Assembly: GCF_900589395.1 (NCBI RefSeq)
Contig: NZ_UUIS01000029.1
Span: 1 to 64,000, forward strand
Reading direction: 5' to 3'
DNA length: 64,000 nucleotides
From: Pseudomonas viridiflava
Lineage (GTDB): Bacteria; Pseudomonadota; Gammaproteobacteria; Pseudomonadales; Pseudomonadaceae
Part shown: positions 33,181-41,551 of the stretch, piece by piece
How the letters are laid out: every line of letters starts with the position of its first letter
Position numbering within the stretch: the stretch's first letter is position 1
Position numbers and translations under genes: made by a program
Notes under the pieces: model-generated
Databases searched by the model: none
What the model was told of the DNA's origin: nothing
What the model saw: only the letters and a program-made list of their open reading frames with translations

Positions 33181-34107
33181 ATGGAAAGGCTACGTCGGCG
33201 CTTGCCGCCCCTGACCGCGCTGGTGGTATTCGAGGCCGCTGCGCGCCTGCACAGCTTTACCCTGGCCGCGCAAGAGATGTGCATCACCCAGGCAGCCGTA
33301 AGCCGGCAGATACGCCTGCTTGAAGAGCACTTGGGCAATCCGCTGTTTGTGCGTAATCACCGCAATGTCACGCTCACCAGCGCCGGGCAGCGATTGTTCG
33401 AAGCGGTGGACGAAAGCCTGGAGCGCATTGCCCAGGCCAGCACCGAAATCCGCAGCGACGCCAGCGGCGCAATCACCATCGCCGCGACGGTGTGCATGGC
33501 GACCTACTGGCTGATGCCGCGCCTGGATGCGTTCCAGCAGCAGTTTCCGGAGGTGTCCCTGCGCTTGTTCGCCCTGGATCGCGAGGTTGACCTGCGTGCC
33601 GAAAATGTCGACATCGCCATCACCTGCGGCGTTGAAGGCCAGCGCCATGGCGTACGCCTGAGTTACCTGATGGATGAAGAACTGGTGCCGTTATGCAGCC
33701 CGGCGTACCTGCAGGGCCGCACCTTTAGCGAACCGCAACAGTTACTGGATGAACGCCTGCTCAACCTGGACCGCGAACACTGGCGCGGCTTCAACTGGGC
33801 GGTCGCCGACTGGCCGGCCTGGTTCGACCAGATGAACGTGCGCGGCCCGCTGCCCCCGGCGCGCATGGCTTTCAACAACCACGCCCAGCAGATTCAGGCC
33901 ACACTCGAAGGCCGCGGCATCTCGCTGGGCAGCCCGCACATGCTGGTCGACCTGATCCGGGCCGGTCGCCTGGTCGAGGCGCTGCCCTACCGCTATGCCA
34001 CGCGGCGCGGGTATTACCTGGCGGTCAATGAGCACTCGCCGCGACCGCGGGCGGTGGCGACGCTGCAAGCGTGGCTGGAGGCGACTGACTGCGCAGCGCA
34101 AGCATGA
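33181..34107 (+). CDS. LysR-family regulator, GcvA-like
   Basis: A 308-residue LysR regulator. The helix-turn-helix is at residues about 12-60 (LTALVVFEAAARLHSFTLAAQEMCITQAAVSRQIRLLEEHLGNPLFVR), followed by the substrate-binding domain. The opening RRRLPPLTALVVFEAAARLHSF is the GcvA/choline-sulfate-regulator style. It is divergent from the OpuAC-demethylase genes with 128 bp between the starts, so it very probably controls them in response to the betaine-type substrate. AAGGA lies upstream of ATG 33181. Confidence 0.9.
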   Translation: MERLRRRLPPLTALVVFEAAARLHSFTLAAQEMCITQAAVSRQIRLLEEHLGNPLFVRNHRNVTLTSAGQRLFEAVDESLERIAQASTEIRSDASGAITIAATVCMATYWLMPRLDAFQQQFPEVSLRLFALDREVDLRAENVDIAITCGVEGQRHGVRLSYLMDEELVPLCSPAYLQGRTFSEPQQLLDERLLNLDREHWRGFNWAVADWPAWFDQMNVRGPLPPARMAFNNHAQQIQATLEGRGISLGSPHMLVDLIRAGRLVEALPYRYATRRGYYLAVNEHSPRPRAVATLQAWLEATDCAAQA

Positions 34108-34278
34108 AATAACCGCTGGATTCAATGAATGGAACGCTCGCGGCGACTGGCGATGACCCGGCCCGGGGCGCACTTGGACGACCGAATGCCAAGCGCTTGC
34201 GGAAATGGCCTGAGCCCAGCGGGTCACGCCGGCGAACGCAGCCGGTCGCCGGCACAGAGAAATGGCCGCCCCACGCCT

Positions 34279-35475
34279 CTACACCTGGGGTGTCGATGGC
34301 TCCTTGCGTAGCGCTTTCTCACTTGCAACCCTCAGGTCCACCACCCGCAACCGGTCGCGTCCTGCACGCTTCGATTCATACAACGCGGCATCGCCCTGTT
34401 CGATCAGTCCTGCCAGGGTCGCAGGCGCCTGGTCGAACAGGCCGGCTCCGATGCTCAGGGTGACAGGCTTGGGCGTGGCGAAGGTCTCAGCCGCGACCTT
34501 GTGAAACTGCTCGCGCAGCATGCTGCCCAGGGCGCCGACCTGTTCGCACGAGGCATCACTGAGCAGGATCACGAATTCGTCACCGCCCAGACGCGCGGCC
34601 AGTGAGCCGGGGGGCAGTTCGGTGCGGATCAGCTCGCTCAGGGTGATCAGCAAACGGTCGCCGGCGGTGTGGCCGTGCAGGTCGTTGACCAGTTTGAAAT
34701 TGTCGATATCAATCAGCAACAAGGCACCGGGTCGGGTATCGCAAACCTCTTCGAGCTGGCGCAGGGCACGCTCTTCGAAAGCGCGGCGGTTGTACAGCGC
34801 CGTCAACGGGTCGCGTGCGGCCAGCCGGGCGATGCGCCGTTCGCGGCGGTGGCGTTCGGTGCCGGTCATCGACAGCGCGATGAGCATTACGGCCATCACG
34901 CCCTCGACCAGGGAAATCTGGATGATCTGCCCGCGTAACGAGGCGAGGTCGATCAGGGTGCCCGGCACCACAGCCGTGGCGGCCTTGACCACATAGAACA
35001 GCCCGTGCAGCAACAGCACATAACGCAACTGCACCGCCCCGACGGTCAACGACTGGCCATGCGGGCGCAACAGGGCGCTGGCACGCAGGCTCAGCAGCGC
35101 CACCAGCAGCGAATTGACCAGCAGCATGACCTTGGACCACGACGGATCGGCGGGCAGTAACAGCAAGGCACACCAGACCACCGCAATCAGGTACCAGGCG
35201 CGCGACAGGCGCACTTCGGTAAAGCGCGCAACGCCCAGCAGAAACAGCCCGTGCGCCACCACCAACAAACCATTGGCAAACCAGATGCCGATCACCAGCA
35301 ACCCGCTGCTGCGCATCACCGCCAGGATGCAGCCCACGCTGATCGAGGCAAAGCCGGCACTCCAGAACAGCAAGGATGACTCGCGCACGCTGCGCCACTC
35401 GATGGCCAGGTACAGCGCCGCAGAAGCCGCCAGGGCAACAGTGATGACCAGCATGGTAAGGGGGTCGAGCGCCAT
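34279..35475 (-). CDS. Membrane-bound diguanylate cyclase (GGDEF)
   Basis: A 398-residue protein. The N-terminal about 210 residues hold seven or so hydrophobic helices, a membrane sensor region. The C-terminal GGDEF domain contains DPLTALYNRRAFEE, LLIDIDNFKLVNDLHGHTAGD and the active-site LGGDEF. The position of the RxxD inhibitory site is occupied by PPGS, so product inhibition through an I-site is unlikely. It makes c-di-GMP. ATG 35475 is taken as start; an upstream TTG reading adds a basic tail without a ribosome-binding site. Confidence 0.9.
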   Translation of the reverse strand: MALDPLTMLVITVALAASAALYLAIEWRSVRESSLLFWSAGFASISVGCILAVMRSSGLLVIGIWFANGLLVVAHGLFLLGVARFTEVRLSRAWYLIAVVWCALLLLPADPSWSKVMLLVNSLLVALLSLRASALLRPHGQSLTVGAVQLRYVLLLHGLFYVVKAATAVVPGTLIDLASLRGQIIQISLVEGVMAVMLIALSMTGTERHRRERRIARLAARDPLTALYNRRAFEERALRQLEEVCDTRPGALLLIDIDNFKLVNDLHGHTAGDRLLITLSELIRTELPPGSLAARLGGDEFVILLSDASCEQVGALGSMLREQFHKVAAETFATPKPVTLSIGAGLFDQAPATLAGLIEQGDAALYESKRAGRDRLRVVDLRVASEKALRKEPSTPQV

Positions 35476-35788
35476 GAACGGACCGGCCTGAATGAGTTGC
35501 CCTGAAGAGCGTGGATTGTAGGCCTTTGCAGCCTTTTTGGCAGAGCCTGCCAAGCTTTAATATCAGGCCGCAAGGATGTGCCACGGCGGGCCCTGTTGTT
35601 CAAGCCTGTCAGCCGTCAGGATGCCCCGGATGACGGGTACCCGGACAGGCGCAAGACCGTAGCGGATTTGCGAGGTGCCTCACGCAAATCACCCGCGCCC
35701 CCGAAAACCTAGCTCATTTTCTGCGGTCTATTGCTGCCATAGACCAGCGCCCTGCTGGAAACGCTTCCCTTCTAAGCGCAGGCATTCC
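35476..35788. other. 313-bp divergent intergenic region
   Basis: Between the GGDEF gene and the acidic 175-residue protein gene. It has a small GC-rich palindrome (GGCAGAGCCTGCC near 35540). No gene, repeat family or clear promoter can be assigned. Confidence 0.4.
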
Positions 35789-36316
35789 ATGAACAGCAAA
35801 CTCGACGATACCACCCGCGACGCCATCGACTTCATCAACACGCTGTGCGAAGACGGCCTGATCGACTGGCCCATCGATTTCGAGCCTGCAGCGTTCAGCG
35901 ACCAAGAGCTGGCAGAAACCTTCGGCCAATGGTTCGGCGGCCAGCGCTGGTCCGAGGCCGGCGACTCGTTTGTGCAGTTTGGCCAGGACGGCACCGGGTC
36001 GATGTTTCTGCTGTGGTATTACCCCGGCTTGAGCACACGGCCACCCGTCGTCTTTCTTGGCTCGGAAGGCGCAACCAGCCTGGTGGCCAACGATATCGAG
36101 GATTTCATTCGTCAACTGGCCAGCGGCAAGCAGTTCTTTGACGGCGACTGGTTAGAGCCCGATGAAGACGAAGACCGCGAACTGGACTGGCAGGCGCTGG
36201 CACAGGCTGTCGATGCCCGTTTCGGGTTGGGAGACGAAACGCCTGAGCAACTGACGGACAAGGCCCGGCGCGAACACCCGGACTTCGATCAGTGGGTCGC
36301 CCTGAAAGTCGAATGA
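35789..36316 (+). CDS. Acidic hypothetical protein, possibly SMI1/SUKH-like
   Basis: A 175-residue strongly acidic protein. The segment PPVVFLGSEGATSLVANDIEDFIRQLASGKQFFDGDW resembles the C-terminal part of SMI1/KNR4 (SUKH) proteins, which often act as immunity or adaptor proteins. No signal peptide is visible. An Asp/Glu-rich loop (EPDEDEDRELDW) precedes a helical tail. It stands alone between divergent and convergent neighbours. The family call is tentative. Confidence 0.5.
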   Translation: MNSKLDDTTRDAIDFINTLCEDGLIDWPIDFEPAAFSDQELAETFGQWFGGQRWSEAGDSFVQFGQDGTGSMFLLWYYPGLSTRPPVVFLGSEGATSLVANDIEDFIRQLASGKQFFDGDWLEPDEDEDRELDWQALAQAVDARFGLGDETPEQLTDKARREHPDFDQWVALKVE

Positions 36317-36332
36317 TCCGCGTGGCCCGCTA

Positions 36333-37262
36333 TCAGGCGGGCTCCACGCTGACCCAATAGCGGGTCAGGTAACGCACCCTGACCGGCAGGGTCTTGCCCA
36401 GGTTTTCCAGCACTGTGTCGATGTCATCCAGGCTGAAGGCGCCCGAAATGCGCAAGCCCCTGATTGACTCGTCACAACGCAACACGCCCGGGCGGTAGCG
36501 GCGCAATTGATCGATGAAGTCGCCCAGCGACCCGTCATTGATGCTCAGCAGCCCCTGCACCCAGGCGGTCGAGCCTTCAGGCAGGCGCTCAGGCGGGCTT
36601 ACCTGGTTGCAATCAAAGGTCACTTGCCAGCCGGCAACCAGGCGGTCGGCGTGATGAATGCTCTGCAACGGCCGCACTTGCACGGCAGCCTCCAGGACCG
36701 CGACACGGGTCTTGCCGGGCAACTGGCGAACACTGAACCGGGTGCCCAGCGCCAGCACGGTGCCCTCCTGGCTCTGCACGATAAAGGGCCGCTCGGCAGC
36801 CTCCCGGGCGGCTTGCACCAGAATCTCGCCCTGATGCAACTGCACCAACCGCTGCTGCACATCGAAACGGATGTCCACGGCGGTGTCGGCATTGAGCACC
36901 AGGCGCGAGCCGTCCTGCAGGTCCAGCGTACGGCGCTGATTGCCATGGGTGTACTGCTGGGCAAGCAGGGCGCGGTACGGGACATGTTCGACGGCCAGCA
37001 AGCCAGCACCGCCCAGGACCAACATGCATGAAAGCACCTTGAGCACGTCGCGCCGTCGAGCCTGAGCGGTGGCCTGCTGAGGCATCCCCGCCCACTGCCT
37101 GTGCAGCCTCTCGACCCGCTCCCAGGCAGCCGCATGCTGCGCCGACGCCTGCAGCCACTGCTGCCAGGCACGGATGCGCGCTTCATCGATAGCCCCGTCG
37201 TTGAGTTGCGCGTACCAGGCGGCAGCCGCTTCAAGGGCCTTGACGTCCGGGGTGTCATTCAT
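36333..37262 (-). CDS. FecR-type anti-sigma/signal transducer without adjacent sigma gene
   Basis: A 309-residue protein. The cytoplasmic N-terminus (about 1-80) has the FecR W-rich motif (LEAAAAWYAQLNDG, WQQWLQASAQHAAAWERVERLHRQW). One membrane helix follows (VLKVLSCMLVLGGAGLLAV), then the periplasmic FecR domain (RRTLDLQDGSRLVLNADTAVDIRF) and a C-terminal STN-binding part. FecR proteins carry the signal from a TonB receptor to an ECF sigma factor. Here no fecI-type gene lies upstream or downstream. A weak Fur-box-like site is at 37383-37401. Confidence 0.88.
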   Translation of the reverse strand: MNDTPDVKALEAAAAWYAQLNDGAIDEARIRAWQQWLQASAQHAAAWERVERLHRQWAGMPQQATAQARRRDVLKVLSCMLVLGGAGLLAVEHVPYRALLAQQYTHGNQRRTLDLQDGSRLVLNADTAVDIRFDVQQRLVQLHQGEILVQAAREAAERPFIVQSQEGTVLALGTRFSVRQLPGKTRVAVLEAAVQVRPLQSIHHADRLVAGWQVTFDCNQVSPPERLPEGSTAWVQGLLSINDGSLGDFIDQLRRYRPGVLRCDESIRGLRISGAFSLDDIDTVLENLGKTLPVRVRYLTRYWVSVEPA

Positions 37263-37382
37263 GGCGTATCGACCCGCCGCAGGCAACGTGCCCGCGACCA
37301 GCCTTGCGCCAGCCGTGTTGGTCGCTGTAAGACGAGGGAATGGCTGAAGTATCACGGCTCGACATGAGAAGACCTTGCAGAC

Positions 37383-37401
37383 GCTAATAATAATTGCTCG
37401 C
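37383..37401. promoter_or_regulatory. Possible Fur box upstream of the orphan fecR
   Basis: GCTAATAATAATTGCTCGC matches about 12 of 19 positions of the Fur consensus, with the TAATnATAAT half well kept. It lies about 120 bp before the fecR start. Weak by itself, but the gene type fits iron control. Confidence 0.35.
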
Positions 37402-37541
37402 ATTTTCTTCAGGCTGCCGGCTTTATGCAAGTGCCAGCCTGCTCCTCTGCCACAACCGGGCCGATTTCACGCCCTGTCCAACATTCGCGATCAAACCCGT
37501 TACCCTAGGCATTCTCCCTTCTCCAGCAGTGAGTCGTGCCC

Positions 37542-38330
37542 ATGATGAATGTTCAATCCAGCAGCCTGGCCGTTCTGGTACTTGGTTTCTGCAGTGTGGC
37601 TCACGCCCAGGAGCCGCTTTCACACCTGGATAAAGTGCAGCAAGCCGGCCAACTGACTGTGTGCACCACAGGCGATTACAAGCCCTACACGTTTCTGCGT
37701 GAAGACGGCGAGTACGAAGGCATCGACATCAGCATGGCGCGCACGCTGGCCAAGAGCCTGAACGTGTCGGTCAAATGGGTGCCTACTACCTGGAAGACCC
37801 TGATGCCGGACATGCAGGCAGGCAAGTGCGACATCGGCATGGGCGGCATTTCGGTCACGCTGGAGCGGCAGAAAAAGGCTTTTTTCAGCACGATGCTGGA
37901 CGTGGACGGCAAGATCCCGCTGGTGCGCTGCGAAGACCAGGCGCTGTACCAGAGCATCGAGCAGATCAACCAGCCTTCAGTACGCCTGATCGAACCGGCC
38001 GGAGGCACCAACGAAGCCTTCGTCCGCGCCTTTGCGCCCAAGGCGCAGTTGGGCTTTCATGACAACAACACCATCTTCCAGCAACTGCTGAACAAGCAGG
38101 CCGATGTGATGATCACCGACGCTTCCGAAGCGCTTTACCAGCAAAAACGCCTGCCAGGGCTGTGCGCGGTCAACCCGACGCGCTTCATGCAATACGGTGA
38201 AAAAGCCTACCTGTTGCCCCGTGACGACATGACCTGGAAAAGCTATGTCGACCAATGGCTGCACCTGAGCAAGGCCACGGGCGCCTATCAGGCCATTCTG
38301 GGCGAGTGGCTGGCCGTGCCGGCCCAGTAA
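37542..38330 (+). CDS. pheC: Periplasmic cyclohexadienyl (arogenate/prephenate) dehydratase
   Basis: A 262-residue protein with a signal peptide (cleavage near AHA-Q). It matches PheC along its length: LDKVQQAGQLTVCTTGDYKPYTFLREDGEYEGIDISMARTLA, GISVTLERQKKAFFS, PAGGTNEAFVRAF, DNNTIFQQLLNKQADVMITDASEA and EKAYLLPRDD. PheC has a solute-binding-protein fold and converts prephenate or arogenate to phenylpyruvate or phenylalanine in the periplasm. A simple amino-acid-binding protein is the alternative, but these motifs favour PheC. ATG 37542 is used; ATG 37545 is equally possible. Confidence 0.82.
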   Translation: MMNVQSSSLAVLVLGFCSVAHAQEPLSHLDKVQQAGQLTVCTTGDYKPYTFLREDGEYEGIDISMARTLAKSLNVSVKWVPTTWKTLMPDMQAGKCDIGMGGISVTLERQKKAFFSTMLDVDGKIPLVRCEDQALYQSIEQINQPSVRLIEPAGGTNEAFVRAFAPKAQLGFHDNNTIFQQLLNKQADVMITDASEALYQQKRLPGLCAVNPTRFMQYGEKAYLLPRDDMTWKSYVDQWLHLSKATGAYQAILGEWLAVPAQ

Positions 38331-38363
38331 AAGCCTGGATCGGACACGTCTACGGCCACAGCT

Positions 38364-38436
38364 GCAGGAGCGACCAACGGTCGCGAAAAGACCCGCCTGA
38401 TTGGCGGCGGCATTCGCGACCGTTGGTCGCTCCTGC
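38364..38436. repeat. REPIN/REP doublet hairpin, 73 bp
   Basis: Arms GCAGGAGCGACCAACGGTCG... (38364-38387) and its exact reverse complement (38413-38436) around a 25-nt centre. The same element in opposite orientation is at 42953-43025. Confidence 0.85.
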
Positions 38437-38749
38437 GGTCTATTCATGTCGGTCATGCGCAGCGTCCGATAAAAGCCCTCCGCCTTGAGGCTGGCGGTCT
38501 CCCGCTGCGACATCAGACAACCATTGAAAACCTTGAATAATTTGCGATCCAATAATTTCTCAAAGACAGCGCAATCTCGTCTATGGATGCGACGATAGAG
38601 CGCTTGACACTCATAAGGAAATCATTCGTTACATATAGAAATGAGTCTGCTAACATCGTATGACCCGTGATGAGCAAGCGATCGACACGTATCGCACCTC
38701 TGTCAATGGACCGGATCGCGACCTGAGCCGGCCACCCGATGCAAACGAA

Positions 38750-39010
38750 TCACAATGAGAGCAGCCCCCAAGGACTGCCAGCCCCTGTTGCGAAAGCCTT
38801 CGCCTGCGATAACGACCCGCCGTGCACTGGCGTGGTTCCGTCTGCCCTGAAAAAGGTGGCAGGCCAAGGCCTTTTCAACCTGACGCCGAATACGCCTGCC
38901 CACAGGCTACTGCGGCGGCCGCCAACGTTTACGCACAGGGTCAGGACCGTCGCTTGCGATGTGTAGCCATAGAGCGTTGTGCCGTCCGGGATTTTCTTGT
39001 GAGCCGTCAT
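38750..39010 (-). CDS. Possible small antisense protein in front of the dehydrogenase operon
   Basis: An 86-residue open frame starting MTAHKKIPDGTTLYGYTS, with AGGGA 7-8 nt before its ATG at 39010. It is rich in Leu, Arg, Ser and Gly with no recognised domain. A plus-strand frame over the same DNA (38739-38966) has no ribosome-binding site. The frame lies antisense to the operon leader, and its start is 13 bp from the operon's first ATG, so it could interfere with that operon if transcribed. Low confidence that it is a real gene. Confidence 0.3.
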   Translation of the reverse strand: MTAHKKIPDGTTLYGYTSQATVLTLCVNVGGRRSSLWAGVFGVRLKRPWPATFFRADGTTPVHGGSLSQAKAFATGAGSPWGLLSL

Positions 39011-39023
39011 AGGTGGTCCCTGT

Positions 39024-39743
39024 ATGTTGTTGAACAAGCCGACATCGCGAAGGAAGTTCCTGCTTTCTTCCCTGATTGCCTTGCCTGCGCTGGGCGTGAC
39101 CGTAAACGGGCTCAGCGCCGCCGTCGCCGCCGACATGGTCGCCCCCAACCTCGAGTCTTACTCGCCCACGTTTTTCAGCCCCGCCGAATGGGCGTTCATC
39201 ATGGCCGCCTGCAACCAGTTGATTCCCGCCGGTGGCCGCGGCCCTGGTGCCCTGGAAGCCAACGTGCCGGTGTTCATGGACCAGCAACTGGCCAGTGATC
39301 TGGGCAGCGAGATCTACCTCGAAGGCCCCTTCGACCTGAATGCCCCCAAGACGCTGGGCTACCAGATTCCGTACCGCCCGCAGGACATCTATCGCAAGGG
39401 CATCCAGGCGGTCGAAGCCTGGTGCAACGAGAACCACCACGGCAATTTTGCTGCGCTCAAGGCCGACACACAGGTCGAGGTGCTCAAGAAGCTGCAGGCC
39501 GGTGACCTCAAGTTCGATGCCTTTGGCGAGGGCATCCTCAAGTCGCCGATGTTCTTTTCCGAAGTGCTGACGCTGGCCCAGCAGGGCTACCTCTCCGACC
39601 CGATCTACGGCGGCAACAAGGGCATGAAGGCCTGGATTGCCATCGGCTTTCCCGGCGCCCGCGCCAGCTACCTGGAGTGGGTCAAGCAACACAACGTTGC
39701 GTACCCGCTGGGCCCTGTGAGCATCAGTGGCGACCGCGGCTGA
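39024..39743 (+). CDS. Dehydrogenase small subunit (gluconate 2-dehydrogenase subunit 3 family)
   Basis: A 239-residue protein with a twin-arginine signal (SRRKFLLSSLIALPALGV), so it is exported folded. The mature part carries the subunit-3 pattern FFSPAEWAFIMAACNQLIPAGGRGPGALEANVPVFMDQQLASD and SPMFFSEVLTLAQQGYLSDPIYGGNKGMKAW. It is the escort/small subunit that carries the FAD subunit through the Tat pathway. First gene of a three-gene operon (small subunit, FAD subunit, cytochrome c). Confidence 0.9.
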   Translation: MLLNKPTSRRKFLLSSLIALPALGVTVNGLSAAVAADMVAPNLESYSPTFFSPAEWAFIMAACNQLIPAGGRGPGALEANVPVFMDQQLASDLGSEIYLEGPFDLNAPKTLGYQIPYRPQDIYRKGIQAVEAWCNENHHGNFAALKADTQVEVLKKLQAGDLKFDAFGEGILKSPMFFSEVLTLAQQGYLSDPIYGGNKGMKAWIAIGFPGARASYLEWVKQHNVAYPLGPVSISGDRG

Positions 39744-39781
39744 CCCCTTTTTCGTCAAGCGTTAGAGCGAGCAAGATTTTT

Positions 39782-41551
39782 ATGGCAACTATTACCAATG
39801 ACGAAGTCGACGTCGTCGTCGTCGGCCTCGGCTGGGCCGGCTCCCTGATGAGCATCGAGCTGGCCCAGGCCGGTTTGAAGGTCCGCGCCCTGGAGCGTGG
39901 TGAAGACCGCAACAACGCGGACTTCATGTACCCCAAGCCGGCTGACCAGTACGCCTATGCCGTACGCAACAAGATCATGGTCACCCCCAAGGACGGCGCC
40001 CTGACCGTGCGCCACAACATGAGCAGCACGGCCCTGCCGACCCGCAAGTGGGGCGCGTTCGTGCCCGGCACCGGCGTCGGCGGCTCCGGCCTGCACTGGA
40101 CCGGCGTGCTGATCCGGCCAACGCCGACCGACATCAAGCTCAAGACCTATGCCGACCAGGCCTATGCCAAGGGCATCCTGCAGGACGACATGCGCATCGG
40201 TGACTACCCGTTCACCTGGGACGAGATCGAGCCGTACCTGGACCGCTTCGACAAGATCTGCGGCCTGTCGGGCAATACCGGCAACCTCAACGGCAAGATC
40301 ATCGAAGGTGGCGACCCGTTCGAGGGCCCGCGCTCGAGCCCCTTCCCGCTGCCGGCGCTGGAAGACACCCTGAACTGCTCGATGTTTGCCACCGCGGCGC
40401 GCAAGCTGGGCTACCACCCCTTCCCCAACCCGTCGGCCAATGTCTCGCGCGCCTGGACCAACCCTTACGGCAACCAGATCGCGCCGTGCAATTACTGCGG
40501 CTATTGCAGCAAGTACCCGTGCCTGAACTACTCCAAGGCGTCGCCGCAAACGGCGGTCATGGACGCGCTCAAGCGCATGGACAACTTCGACTACAAGGTC
40601 AACGCCAACGTCCTGAAAGTCGAACTGCACCCGGACGGTAAGACTGCCCGCGGCGTGACCTACGCCGACGGCGACGGCAACCTGGTGTTCCAGCCGGCCA
40701 AGATCGTCGTGCTGGCCGGTTTCCAGTTCGTCAACGTGCGCCTGATGCTGCTGTCCGGCATCGGCAAGCCGTATGACCCGGTGACCGAGACCGGCACCAT
40801 CGGGCGCAACTACGCCTACCTGAGCGTGGGCGCCAGCACCCTGTTCTTCAAGGACAAGACCTTCAACCCGTTCGCCACCGCCGGTGCCACCGGGCAGATG
40901 TTCAACGACATCTCGCCGGGCAACTACGACGGTGCGGCACTGGGGTTCATTGGCGGCGCCAAGATCCACAGCTCGCAGGCCACCGGCACACCGATCGGCA
41001 CGTCGCTGCCGGCCGGCACACCGGAGTGGGGCCAGGCCTGGAAAGACGGCATGGCCGACTGGTACGGCCACTCGATGAAGGTCAGCATCTCCACCGGCTG
41101 CATGTCCTATCGCGACCATTACCTGGACCTGGACCCGACCTACAAGGACCCGTGGGGCCAGCCGCTGCTGCGCATCACCTTCGACTGGAAACAGAACGAG
41201 CTGAAACTGCAGCAGCACCTGCGCGGCATCGTGCAGAACATCACCAGGGAACTGGGCCCGGACAGCGTGTCGGAAAGCTTCCTGGGGCTTGATTCGCACT
41301 GGGACATCACCAAGTACGTGTCGACCCACAACGTGGGTGGCGCGACCATGGGCGACTCACCACAGACCAGCGCGCTGAACCGCTACCTGCAGAGCTGGGA
41401 CGTGCACAACGTATTCGTGCCGGGCGGCAATGCCTTCCCGCAGAACTTCCAGGCCAACCCGACGGCCCTGATCGGCGCGCTGACGCTGTTCGCCGCCCAG
41501 GCCATCAAGGACCAGTACCTGAAAAACCCTGGCCCGCTGGTGCAGGCATGA
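39782..41551 (+). CDS. GMC-family FAD dehydrogenase large subunit
   Basis: A 589-residue flavoprotein. The N-terminal FAD-binding motif is VVVVGLGWAGSLMSIELAQAGLKVRALERG. The substrate domain includes the Cys-rich PCNYCGYCSKYPCLNYSKAS segment of gluconate/2-ketogluconate/sorbitol-type membrane dehydrogenases. The C-terminus has the GMC His-Asn region THNVGGATMGDS...FVPGGNAFPQN. It oxidises a sugar, sugar acid or alcohol in the periplasm; the exact substrate cannot be read from sequence. ATG 39782 gives MATITNDEVDV, without its own signal, consistent with Tat piggy-back on the small subunit. Confidence 0.9.
   Translation: MATITNDEVDVVVVGLGWAGSLMSIELAQAGLKVRALERGEDRNNADFMYPKPADQYAYAVRNKIMVTPKDGALTVRHNMSSTALPTRKWGAFVPGTGVGGSGLHWTGVLIRPTPTDIKLKTYADQAYAKGILQDDMRIGDYPFTWDEIEPYLDRFDKICGLSGNTGNLNGKIIEGGDPFEGPRSSPFPLPALEDTLNCSMFATAARKLGYHPFPNPSANVSRAWTNPYGNQIAPCNYCGYCSKYPCLNYSKASPQTAVMDALKRMDNFDYKVNANVLKVELHPDGKTARGVTYADGDGNLVFQPAKIVVLAGFQFVNVRLMLLSGIGKPYDPVTETGTIGRNYAYLSVGASTLFFKDKTFNPFATAGATGQMFNDISPGNYDGAALGFIGGAKIHSSQATGTPIGTSLPAGTPEWGQAWKDGMADWYGHSMKVSISTGCMSYRDHYLDLDPTYKDPWGQPLLRITFDWKQNELKLQQHLRGIVQNITRELGPDSVSESFLGLDSHWDITKYVSTHNVGGATMGDSPQTSALNRYLQSWDVHNVFVPGGNAFPQNFQANPTALIGALTLFAAQAIKDQYLKNPGPLVQA

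Larger units (their letters stand above)
38331..39023. other. 693-bp region upstream of the dehydrogenase operon
   Basis: It holds a REPIN element (38364-38436), an AT-rich segment likely to contain the operon promoter (about 38540-38660) and an antisense small open frame (38750-39010). No other gene is supported. Confidence 0.5.

Noticed and set aside
37263-37430. Extended FecR start covering the upstream region
   Set aside because: The extra codons are not FecR-like and would include the putative Fur site region; MNDTPDVKALEAAAAW is a normal family start.
39755-41329. A 524-codon minus-strand open frame opposite the GMC dehydrogenase
   Set aside because: Antisense shadow of a well-supported gene; Val/Gly/Arg-rich composition typical of mirror frames in high-GC genes.
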